From: Orobanche coerulescens
Taxonomy: Eukaryota > Streptophyta > Magnoliopsida > Lamiales > Orobanchaceae
Assembly: GCA_033398695.1 (NCBI GenBank)
Contig: CM065801.1
Location: 106,137,170-106,201,169 of the forward strand
Direction of reading: 5' to 3'
Length of the DNA: 64,000 nucleotides
Shown here: in pieces, positions 35,139 through 46,860 of the stretch
How the letters are laid out: the number at the start of each line of letters is the position of its first letter
How positions within the stretch are numbered: position 1 is the first letter of the stretch
Notes under the pieces: model-generated
Database searches by the model: none
What the model was told of the DNA's origin: nothing
The model's input: the letters and a program-made list of their open reading frames with translations, nothing else
Translations under genes and position numbers: made by a program

Positions 35139-36680
35139 ATGGCACGCTGAGGAGCTAGGAGGATGGTGAATGATGTTCTGGGTTCCGCCGCAAACCAAAA
35201 TGAGGACAGGAACACTGCCAAGACCCATCCTGCTGGGGACCAACCGCCACCAATTAATCAAAATGATCAGGAGGCGGAACGCCAAAATAACAACCGAGGA
35301 TGCATGGACCCGACTTTTGTTCAGGCCCTTGCCCAAGCTATCGCCATCGGGATTGCTCAGGTCAACCAGGCAGAACGGATACCGGTTATCAATGTGGAAG
35401 AAAATGCAGGAAGAGACCGATGGTTGGGAGAAATGCTAAAGGCTAGGCCTCCATTATTTGACGGGGCAGGGGAGAAACACGTGGACGACTGGATTTCCAA
35501 AATGGAGACTGCTTTCGAAGTGATCGGATGCCCAGAGAACCAAAAGTTGCCGCTCGGGATTAATTAACTCCGTGACACTGCCACATGTTGATGGAGGACT
35601 TACAGGCCAGAGGACCGAGAGGTCGAGTGGACCGAATTTGCCCGACTGTTGCGGAGCGAGTACTGTCCCAGATCAGCCCGGACCGCTTGCGCACGTGACT
35701 TTTTCAGTGACGGACCTCAGAACATGCCAGTACCAGAGATCATTCGGGCCTACCGAACCGAGCTAAGTTACATCTCGCAGATGGTTCCATCAGAAGATCA
35801 ACGAATATGCCACATTGCACAAAGGTTGCCAGAAGACGTACAACGGTATGCCCCCAGATTCCACTGCACGATCCTGAGGGCATACGAAGACGTGGTCACA
35901 GCTTATGCCGGTACTGTTGTTAATACCGATCTCGGACATAACTCAAAGAAGCAAAAGACATCGACTCAGTCATGGAGCAAAAACAAAACGAACTCAGGAC
36001 CCGCATCTTCTTTTAAGTCAGAAGCATCGTACCAACAGAAGGGTGCATCCGATCGGCCATACCGTAGGGACTGCTTCAATTGTGGCGTGTCCGGACATAC
36101 TAAGGATCGGTGCCAGAAGACAACTACTAAATGTTTCACTTGCGGAAAGAGTGGGCACATGTCTCGTTACTGCTGGCGGTCCAATCCCACTCGGAACTCA
36201 GTTTCTCAACTGAGTCAACAAGGCTCTGTGCAATCTCCCAGGATGCCTGCCGTTTCCAACTACCGAGGTCCATCCCATCAGACTCAACCACCACCACACA
36301 GTGCCGGTCGAGGCCGTGGGCGCGGCGGTGGTACTTCATTCTTTTCGGAGTCAATGCCGTCCCGTGTATTTGAGTTGAGAGCTACGGATGGTCAGTCCGC
36401 GCTAGCTATCTCAGGTACTCTTCTTGTTAACTCTCAGCCAGTGCATGTATTATTTGATACCGGAGCCACACATTCATTTATATCTGTGGAATGTGTTGAA
36501 CGTTTAAATCTTGTTTGTGTACCTTGTGAGTCCTTTACTATTAAGCTACCCGAGGGTAGTAGAATAGGCGGCGATCTAAAGGTTCGAGACTATCAGATCT
36601 TCATCAACGATCATAGTTGGACTGCTAATCTTATGGTCTTTCTGCTTCTGAAAGAAGATATCATATTAGGAATAGACTAG
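35139..36680 (+). pseudogene. E copy 1 gag-protease
   Basis: The frame opens at the ATG at 35139, but codon 4 is TGA (35148). Further stops follow, including TAA at 35565. The Retrotrans_gag-like region covers PPLFDGAGEKHVDDWISKME and later WTEFARLL and ELSYISQMVPSEDQR. Two zinc knuckles follow, CFNCGVSGHTKDRC and CFTCGKSGHMSRYC, then a basic Arg/Gly stretch and an aspartic protease with VLFDTGATHSFIS. The frame ends at TAG (36678-36680), at a position where relatives usually have Trp. The same TAG is in copy 2, so the lesion predates the split of the two interiors. Confidence 0.88.
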
Positions 36681-39600
36681 ATGTCATTGCACATAACGAT
36701 CTTGGACACCTATCACTTGACTATTTCCATTACGGCTCATGACGGTACCACCCATGTCATCAGAGGACGAGAACACTTTACTACGAAAGCGTGTCTCAGC
36801 CTTCTCGCATCGGAATTCTCCTGCAGCTCTCGAGAGGAGTACTATTGGTGTTACGTTCTTCAGGAGGATACTTCATAACTGACGATCGCAAACATTCCAG
36901 TGGTGAATGAGTTTCCAAACGTCTTTCCCGATGAACTACCAGGGCTGCCACCGCACCGAGAAGTTGACCTTTCCATTAAACTAGAGCCAGGGACGAGACC
37001 TATTTCCAAAGCTCCTTACAGGATGGCGCTGGCCGAAATGAAGGAATTAAAGATACAGCTCAAAGATCTATTGGAGAAGGATTTGATCCGCCCGAGCACC
37101 TCACCGTGGGGCGCACTAGTACTTTTCGTCAAGAAGAAAGACAACTCTCTATGCTTGTGCATCGACTACAGAGAGCTAAATAAGGTTACTATCAAGAATC
37201 GTTATCCACTACCGAGAATTGATGACCTCTTAGATCAATTACAAGGGGCAGTGGTGTTTTTCCGGGAAGATATACCCAAGACTGCATTTCGATTGAGGTA
37301 TGGACATTACGAGTACATTGTGGTATCATTCGGGTTGACTAATGCCCCAGTCGTTTTTATGGAACTTATGAACAGAGTTTTGATTGATTTCCTCGATAAG
37401 TGCGTGGTGTTTTTTATCAGCGACATCCTAATCTATTCCCGAAGCCGACAGGACCACGAGGAACATTTGTGGCAAGTGCTGAGCGTGTTAAGGCAACACC
37501 AACTTTATGCGAAACTTTCCAAGTGCGAATTATGGATGCCGGAGGTAGATTTTCTCGGGCATGTTGTCTCAGCAGAAGGCGTCAAAGTCGACCCACAAAA
37601 GATCGAGACAATAATGAGTTGGGAACTGCCGAAGAACGTCAAGGAGGTGAGGAGTTTCCTAGGATTGGCGGGATACTATCAAAGATTCATCGAGGCTTTT
37701 TTCCTGTATCGCTCGAACATTAACAAACCTATTGAGAAAAAGCGCCAAATTTGTGTGTGCTGCAGACTGCCAGAAGAGCTTCGATGAGCTCAAGAGTAGG
37801 CTAACTATTGCTCCAGTGCTAGTGTTACCATAGGGAACGGAAGGATTCATTATATACACAGATGCATCTAAGCACGGACTGGGATGTGTCTTCATGCAGA
37901 ATGGCAGAGTCATTGCGTACGCATCCCGACAACTGAAGCGATACGAAGTGAATTACCGGACACATGACTTGGAGCTAGCCACAGTGGTGCATGCCCTCAA
38001 GATTTGGAGGCACTACCTTTACGGATTTACTAGCAAGGTTTTCAAGGATCATAAGAGTTTGAAATATATCTTCACTCAGAGAGAATTAAACATGAGACAA
38101 AGGCGCTGGTTGGAATTAATCAAGGACTACGATGTGGAAATCTCCTATCACCCCAGAAAAGCCAATGTGGTGGCCGACACTCTTAGTCGGAAAACTGCAC
38201 AAGAAGTGATGGCATCCATCATAACAGTTCAACCCGAACTGCAGCAAGACCTCAGGAGAAGCAGTAAAGAAGTATGGATACAACGTAGGCAAGGACAATT
38301 GTGCTCAATCAATATACATTCGTCCTTACTAGACGAGATACGTCTAGCACAGATGGAGGATACCGAGTTACGTGCGATTGGTGCAAGAATTGAGGGAGGG
38401 GATGTCTCCGACTATAAAATTCAGGGTGACTTGGTGAGGTTCAAGAGTAGGATCTGTATTCCGCCAAATGACGGGCTGAAACAAACTATATTGAAGGAGG
38501 CGCACTCCACTCCCTACTCTATTTACCCGGGAGCGAGCAAAATGTACAAAGATCTCCGATAGAGTTTTTGGTGGAAGAATATGAAATGGGAAGTTGCTAG
38601 ATTCGTCGCCCGATGTATGACGTGCCAACAAGTGAAGATTGAACACCGCAGACCAGCCGGAATCATGCAACCCCTACCTATCCCGGAGTGGAAATGGGAA
38701 AGCATATCGATGGATTTTATCACTAAGATACCAACGACGGTGGGAGGAAAAGATACAATTTGGGTCATTGTTGATCGGTTGACGAAATCGGCATATTTCA
38801 TTTCTATTCAAGAGACAACCAGGATAGAGCAACTGGCCGTCATTTTCATCAGAGAGATCTTAAGGCTGCATGGCTTTCCCTCATCCATCATTTCAGATAG
38901 GGACACCAGATACGTGTCTCATTTTTGGAAAGCCGTCCATAAAGCTATGGGGACCCATATACATTTTAGCATGGCCACAGACGGATGGACAGACTGAACG
39001 TACGATTCAAACCTTGGAAGATATGTTGAGGGCATGTGTGCTCGATTGGGGTAAGGATTGGGCTAGACATTTGGGATTAGTGGAGTTTTCGTACAACAAC
39101 AGCTGGCATGCAAGCATAGGCATGGCCCCGTTCGAGGCCCTGTATGGGCGAAGATGCAAGTCGCCGTTATGTTGGGATGATGCTTCTGACACCGTGGTCA
39201 CCGAGTTAGATCTGATCCATGAATCCATTAAGAAGATTTCCATCGTTCGAAAGCACATGGCAGCCGCACAGAGCCGGCAGAAATCTTATGCCGAAACCCG
39301 ACAGCGACCGTTGGAATTTGCGTTCGGGGATCATGTGTGGGTCAAAGTATCACCTATGCGGTGTATCCGGCGTTTCAAAAGGGCAAGTTTAGCCCGAGAT
39401 TTATAGGTCCATTTGAGTTATTGAATCGGGTAGGGAAGCTCGCGTATCGATTAGCTCTACCGCCGTATTTGGATGGAGTGCATAATGTTTTACACATCTC
39501 CCAGTTAAGGAAGTATGTCTATGATCCGAATCACAAGCTCAATTTCGAAGAAGTGGAAATTTCCGATGACGCTACCTTTAGAGAGGTACCGATCGCCATT

Positions 39601-39738
39601 TTGGATCGGCGTATGAAGATGTTACGAAATAAAGCCATACCCCTCGTGAAGGTTCAGTGGTCGCACCACGGCATTGAAGAAGCGACTTGGGAAACTGAGT
39701 CGAACATGAAAGAGAGTCATCTCGAGTTATTTTCTTAA
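36681..39738 (+). pseudogene. E copy 1 pol (RT, RNase H, integrase)
   Basis: Collinear with copy 2. RT runs 36900-37690 with RPSTSPWG and [19 protein letters not shown], but a 16-codon segment holding the first catalytic Asp is missing near 37260. The active-site box reads FISD where FIDD is usual. A one-base insertion in a T run near 37700 shifts the frame. RNase H follows ([17 protein letters not shown], about 37850-38190). The integrase has a zinc-binding part (CMTCQQVK), [16 protein letters not shown] and [10 protein letters not shown] deletion near 38980 breaks the integrase core and another shift lies near 39370. The C-terminal chromodomain-like module (IPLVKVQWSHHGIEEATWE) ends at TAA at 39738. 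Confidence 0.88.
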
Positions 39739-39773
39739 GTTTTGGGCTGAAACTATTTTTAAGGAGGGTGATC

Positions 39774-42103
39774 TGTAATACCACTGGTATTTCATGCTTT
39801 ATTACTTTGTACTGTGTGAATTTTTGTAATGTGACATCATTTCTATTTATGTATTCAATTGAGTGCTATACAATTGTGCAATGTGGATGAAACGGAGGTG
39901 ACACGCCTTGACGCCGATGGACGATCATCGGTGCGAATATGACGGTGGCCAACGTCTTGTTCCCCGATAATTGTTGACGAGTGGAAAGGACGGTCACCCC
40001 AAGATGGTTAAAATGTGTTATGTGGCTAAAGAACTGAATATCGAATTCACGCTATAGTATATGCCTAACGTACGCTAGAATTAAGGTGTTACGTACGTTA
40101 AGTTAGCTATATTACGTACGTAACGGGTGAGTAGGTCTCCCGACCATAATCTTTCTTTTGACACGGAGGAAGCTACTTTTGGCGGGCTAGAGGACAAACG
40201 AGTCAACCCATGATAGCGTACGCTATTCTCCAAACCTAATGTACGCTACCAACTGGGGCTTTACGTACGTAACAACGGCTTACGTATGTAACACTTGGGC
40301 ACATTTCAGGCAGTGACCTCTGGACGGACTTTAAGTATGTTAGTCTTTAAGTATTACGTACGTAAGTAGCTTTACGTACGTAATCTCTGTATCATTAACG
40401 TACGTTATCCAAATTCAGTGTTATAAAATAACACTTCCCCTCTTCATTTGCACGACCCCAACCTTGCAAGAAGACACTCTTCGAGCATTTCCTAGCCTTA
40501 TACTCAGTTTCTAGCCTCTCATATACTTGAGTTAGCATTAAGAAGATGGTTTCTTGAGCTCCGATGAAGATTATCCAAGTCATTCAAGCCACTTTTTGTT
40601 CCTCCTCATAGTTCTTGTGGATTCGTCAACTCTCTTCACTATTCTTCATCTTCTAAGGTAAGTATATCAATCCTTGAAGTAATCTCTTTAATATTACTGA
40701 TTATTACTCATTAGATTACGGATATTTGGGTAGATTTTGCTAAAATCTCGTAGACGATCTAAACGGACGAACTTGTAGAATCGGAGTTATCATTGTTCGT
40801 ATATTTCATTTTCATACAACTCGTTGTAACAATCACATGCAAGAACTTCCATCTTAATTTACGTTGGGACCATATATAATCGACGAATCAATTGTAGAAG
40901 GATTTCGTAGGGATTCATCACCGTTCGATAAACTAGTCGTAACTTACTCTTGCAAAATGATGATCAACGTTAAACGTTAATAAAGGAATTAATTCGATGA
41001 TATTAATGTCACTGAAAATCGTTACCCATATTCATTGCATTAAATAATAGCTTATCGATTGTAGTACATGTAATAGAGACTTGGATTAGGAGTATGGGAT
41101 CTGGTTATGATATGTTCGATTGTTGCCAACCGAATAGTGGTAGGGATGATCTTGTTGAACGAATTGACGTATTTAATGTTAACCGTGGAATTGAATGGTA
41201 AATGGAACGTAATGCTTATGAACTTAGAAACGATACTAATGTTGGTAATTAAGACTACGTTAGGAATCCGGTTGGGAATGGGATACTAACTTTATTCATC
41301 ATGATCCGTACGAGGCGTTAATCGGATATTACGTGATTAGGTTAAGCTCGAGCGGGCGTGGGGATTTCGGTTATCATAAAGCACCTACCGTCGGATCACA
41401 GGCAAGTAAAATCTTGCTCGAGAAATGCTAATATTCTCGTAATGTTGTATTTATGTATGTGCCATTGTTGATGAATGCCGACGGTTGTCTTTCTCTAAAA
41501 TGTGTTATAAATGGGCCAATGTGTTGAGGATAAAACCTGTATGGTATCCGTATGGAAATGTGTTAGGGAATAAGACCCAAATTGGGCACCTATGTTCCGG
41601 GGTATTCCCATGTGGATATTTTCTTGACTCTTGCTTGCGACCTTGGGGGTTTATTTGATAAAAGAGAAAGGCGACGTCGGTCGTGTGATGAAATATTCTT
41701 TGTTGGTTATATGGCATTGTACTTGGTAAAATGGTGTATATCGTTGCTAGTAATTGTTATTGGTATGCATTCTTTGACCCTGGTTATCTGGCATGATTTG
41801 TCGTGCTAGGTAAATTTGTTAATCTTGTGCAGGATATTCCCGAGGGGTCCGGTCAGACTTGAACGGTGTTGGGATAATCTCTTGCCACTGTTTAAATTAA
41901 ATTTGATTTCAAAAACCTCCGTTGTGTAATAATCGAACTTTGGATTGTTTTTCTTCTTAAAACCTTTGGTCTCATAATATGTAACAGTGGATTTATCGTT
42001 TTATTGTAATTTCCTTAAATGATATATTTCCTAAACTAGCCTTGTGGGTCCCACACGGGATTCACGGCACTGTAATACCTCGGGAAGCTTTGGGGGTGTT
42101 ACA
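39774..42103 (+). repeat. E LTR-B (shared middle LTR)
   Basis: 2330 bp, TGTAATACCACT to GGGGGTGTTACA, preceded by the purine tract AAGGAGGGTGATC and followed by a primer site at 42109-42120. It acts as 3' LTR of interior 1 and 5' LTR of interior 2. Confidence 0.93.
40050..40429 (+). promoter_or_regulatory. U3 palindrome array and TATA box of E LTR-B
   Basis: About eleven motif copies, six with an intact ACGTACGT core (near 40091, 40113, 40262, 40355, 40375 and 40398). TATAAAAT is at 40422-40429. It is the best preserved of the three E arrays. Confidence 0.72.
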
Positions 42104-42108
42104 GAAAA

Positions 42109-42120
42109 TGGTATCGGAGC
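42109..42120 (+). other. Primer-binding site, E interior 2
   Basis: TGGTATCGGAGC five bases after LTR-B, as in interior 1. Confidence 0.85.
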
Positions 42121-42297
42121 GGTACTCCTAGTTTAAATAAAATTCACCTAAATTTCAAAGTTAATCCAGTCCAACACCCCAAGCGACCGTAACTCCTCAA
42201 GGGAATACGAAGTAAGTGACGTGTGTGTTTTCTGTCTAAGTACTGCATTTAATTGTAAACTGTGTATGAAACTGGCTTTAGATTAATACTATCAGTA

Positions 42298-45200
42298 ATG
42301 GCACGCCGAGGAGCTAGGAGGATGGTGAATGATGTTCAGGGTTCCGCCGCAAACCACAATGAGGACAGGAACACTGGCGAGACCCATCCTGCTGGGGACC
42401 AACCGCCACCAATTAATCAAAACGATCACGAGGCGGAACGCCAAAATATCAACCCAGGAGGTATGGACCCGGATTTTGTTCAGGCCCTTGCCCAAGCTAT
42501 CGCCATGGGGATTGCTCAGGTCAACCAGGCGGAATGGATACCGGTTATCAATGTGGAAGAAAACGCAGGAAGAGACCGAAAGGTGCCGCTCGGGATTAAT
42601 CAACTCCGTGACACTGGTGCACATTGGTGGAGGACATACAGGCCAGAGGACTGAGAGGTCGGGTGGACCGAATTTGCCCGACTGCTGCGGAGCGAGTACT
42701 ATCCCAGATCAGCCCGGACCGCTCGCGCACGTGACTTTTTCAGTGCCGGACCTCAGAACATGCCAGTACCAGAGATCCTTTGGGCCTACCAAACTGAGCT
42801 AAGTTACATCTCGCAGATGGTTCCATCAGAAGATCAACGAATATGCCACCTTGCACAAAGGTTGCCAGAAGACGTACAACAGTATGCCGCCGGATTCCAC
42901 TGCACGACCCTGAGGGCATACGAAGACGTGGTCACAGCTTATGCCGGTACTGTTGTTAATACTGATCTCGGACATAAGTCAAAGAAGCAAAAGACATCGG
43001 CTCAGTCAGGGAGCAAAAACAAACGGAACTCAGGACCCGCATCTTATTTTAAGTCAGCAGCATCGTACCAACATAAGGGTGCATCCGATCGGCCATACCG
43101 TAGGGACTGCTCCAATTGTGGCATGCCCGGACATACTAAGGATCCGTGCTAGAAGACGGCTAATAAATGTTTCACTTGCGGAAAGAGTGGGCACATGTCT
43201 CGTTACTGCTGGCAGGCCAATCCCACTCAGAACTCAGTTTCTCAACCGAGTCAACAAGGCTTTGTGCAATCTCCCAGGACGCCTGCCATTTCCAACTACC
43301 GAGGTCCATCCCATCAGACTCAACCACCGTCACACGGTGCCGGTCGAGGCCGTAGGCACGGCGGTGGTACTTCATCCTTTTCGGAGTCAGTGACGTCCCG
43401 TGTATTTGAGTTGAGGGCTATGGATGGTCAGTCCGCACCAGCTATCTCAGGTACTCTTCTTGTTAACTCTCAGCCAGTGCATGTATTATTTGATACTGGA
43501 GCCACACATTCATTTATATCTGTGGAATGTGTTGAACGTTTAAATCTTGTTTGTGTACCTTGTGATTCCTTTACTGTTAAGCTACCCTAGGGTAGTAGAA
43601 TAGGCGGCGATCTAAAGGTTCGAGACTGTCAGATCTGCATCAACGATCATAGTTGGACTGCTAATCTTGTGGTATTTCCGCTTCTGAATGAAGATATCAT
43701 ATTAGGAATGGACTAGATTCCATTGCACAGAATGATCTTGGACACCTATCACTTGACTATTTCCATTACGGCTCATGACGGTACCACACATGTCATCAGA
43801 GGACGAGACCACTTTAGTACGAAAGCGTCTCTCAGCCTTCTCGCATCGGAAGTCTCCTACAGCTCTCGAGAGGAGTACTATTGGTGTTACGTTCTTCAGT
43901 ATGATACTTCACAACTGATGATCGTAAACATTCCGGTGGTGAATGAGTTTCCAGACGTCTTTCCCGATGAACTACCAGGGCTGCCACCGCACCGAGAAGT
44001 TGACCTTTCCATTGAACTCGAACTAGGGACGAGACCTATTTCCAAAGCTCCTTACAGGATAGCGCCGGCCGAAATGAAGGAATTAAAGATACAGCTCGAA
44101 GATCTATTGGAGAAGGGGTTGATCCGCCCGAGCACCTCACCGTGGGGCGCACCGATACTTTTCGTCAAGAAGAAAGACAACTCTCTACACTTGTGCATCG
44201 ACTACAGGGAGCTAAATAAGGTTACTATCAAGAATTGTTACCCACTGCCGAGAATTGATGACCTCTTAGATCAATTACAAGGGGCAGTCGTGTTTTCAAA
44301 GATCGATTTATGGTTCGGATATCACGAATTGAGAATTCAGGAGGAAGATATACCCAAGACTGCATTTCGATCGAGGTATGGACATTACGAGTACATTGTG
44401 GTATCATTCGGGTTGACTAATGCCCCAGCCGTTTTTATGGAACTTATGAACAGAATTTTGATTGATTTCCTCGATAAGTGCCTGGTGGTTTTTATCGGTG
44501 ACATCCTGATCTATTCCCGAAGACGACACGAACACGAGGAACATTTGAGGCAAGTGCTGAGCATGTTAAGGCAACACCAACTTTATGCGAAACTTTCCAA
44601 GTGCAAATTCTGGATGCCGGAGGTAACTTTTCTCGGACATGTTGTCTCAGAAGAAGGCGTCAAAGTCGACCCAAAAAAGATCGAGACAATAATGAGTTGA
44701 GAACCGCCGAAGAACGTCAAGGAGGTAAGGAGTTTCCTCGGATTGGCGGGCTACTATCGAAGATTAGTCGAGGCTTTTTCCTGTATCGCTCGACCGTAAA
44801 CAAACCTACTGAGAAAAAGCGCCAAATTTGTGTGGACTGCAGACTGCCAGAAGAGCTTCGACAAGCTCAAGAGTAGGCTAACTACTGCTCCAGTGCTAGT
44901 GTTACCGCAGGGAACAGAAGGATTCATTATATACACGGATGCATCTAAGCACGGACTGGGATTTGTCTTCATGCAGAACGGCAGAGTCATTGCATACGCA
45001 TCCCGACAACTGAATCCGTACAAAGTGAATTACCCGACGCATGACTTGGAGCTAGCCGCAGTGGTTCATGCCCTCAAGATTTGGAGGCACTACCTTTACG
45101 GAGTTACTTGCAAGGTTTTCACGGATCATAAGAGTTTGAAATATATCTTCACTCAGAGAGAATTAAACATGAGACAAAGGCGCTGGTTGGAATTAATCAA

Positions 45201-46825
45201 GGAATACGATGTGGAAATCTCCTATCACCCCGGAAAATCCAATGTGGTGGCCGACGCTCTTAGTCGGAAAACTACACAAGAAGTGATGGTATCCAGCATA
45301 ACAGTTCAACCCGAACTGCAGCAAGACCTCATGAGAAGTAGTACAGAAGTATGGATACAGCGTAGGCAAGGACAATTGTGCTCAATCAATATACATTCGT
45401 CCTTACTAGACGAGATACGTCTAGCACAGATGGAGGATCCCGAGTTACGTGCGATTAGTGCAAGAATTGATGGAGGGGATGTTTCCGACTATAAAATTCA
45501 GGGTGACTTGGTGAGGTTCAAGAATAAGATCTGTATTCCTCCGAATGACGGGCTGAAACAAACTATATTGAAGGAGGCGCACTCCACTCCCTACTCTATT
45601 CACCCGGGAGCGAGCAAAATGTACAAAGATCTCCGACAGAGTTTTTGGTGGAAGAATATGAAATGGGAAGTTGCTAGATTCGTCGCCCGATGTATGATGT
45701 GCCAACAAGTGAAGATTGAACACCGCAGACCAGCCGGAATCATGCAACCCCTACCTATCTCGGAGTGGAAATGGGAAAGCATATCTATGGATTTTATCAC
45801 TAAGCTACCAACGGCGGTGGGAGGAAAAGATACAATTTGAGTCATTGTTGATCGGTTGACGAAATCGGCACATTTCATTTATAGTCAAGAGAAAACCGGG
45901 ACAGAGTAATTGGCCATCATTTTCATCAGAGAGATCGTAAGGCTGCATGGTGTTCCCTCATCCATCATTTCGGACAGGGACACCAGATACGTGTCTCGTT
46001 TTTGAAAAGCCGTCCATAAAGCTATGAGGACCCAAATACATTTTAGCATGGCTTATCACCCACAGATGGATGGACAAACCGAACGTACGATTCAAACCTT
46101 GGAAGATATGTTGAGGGCATGTGTGCTCGATTGGGGTAAGGATTGGGCTAGACATTTCGGATTAGTGGAGCTCGTACAACAACAGCTGGCATGCAAGCAT
46201 ATGCATGGCCCCGTTCGAGGACCTGTATGGGCGAAGATGCAAGTCGCCGTTATGCTGGGATGATGCTTCTGAAACCGCGGTCACCGAGTTAGATCTGATC
46301 CAGGAATCCATTAAGAAGATCTCTATCGTTCGAATGCACATGCTAGCCGCACAGAGCCGGCAGAAATCTTATGCCGAAAACCGACAGCGACCATTGGAAT
46401 TTGCGGTCGGGGATCATGTGTGGGTCAAAGTATCACCTATGCGGGGTATCCGGCGTTTCGGATAAAAGGGCAAGTTGAGCCCGAGATTTATAGGTTTGTT
46501 TGAGATATTGGATCGGGTAAGGAAGCTCGCATATCGATTAGCTCTACCGCCACATTTGGATGGAGTGCATAACGTTTTTCACGTCTCCTAGCTAAGGAAT
46601 TATGTCTATGATCCGAATCACAAGCTCAATTTCGAAGAAGTGGAAATTTCCGATGACGCTACCTTTAGAGAGGTACCGATCGCCATTTTGGATCGGCATA
46701 TGAAGATGTTCCGAAATAAAGTTATACCCCTCGTGAAGGTTCAATGGTCGAACCACGACATGGAAGAAGCGACTTAGGAAACCAAGTCGAGCATGAAAGA
46801 GAGTCATCGTGATTTATTTTCTTAA
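42298..46825 (+). pseudogene. E copy 2 gag-pol (gag, protease, RT, RNase H, integrase)
   Basis: From the ATG at 42298 most of this gag-pol stays in one frame to about 46170, interrupted by stops and not by shifts: for example TGA at 42652, TAG near 43150, TAG near 43588, TAG near 43717 (shared with copy 1), TGA at 44698, TGA at 45838, TAA near 45907 and TGA near 46003. Many are C-to-T or G-to-A changes. Gag has an in-frame loss of about 41 residues near 42580. Zinc knuckles (first CSNCGMPGHTKDPC), protease LFDTGATHSFIS, a full-length RT with [15 protein letters not shown], and active-site box FIGD (usual FIDD) are present. RNase H ([11 protein letters not shown]) and integrase follow. A shift near 46170 and a further one near 46460 affect the integrase end. 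Confidence 0.9.
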
Positions 46826-46860
46826 GTTTCGGGACGAAACTATTTTTAAGGAGGGTGATA

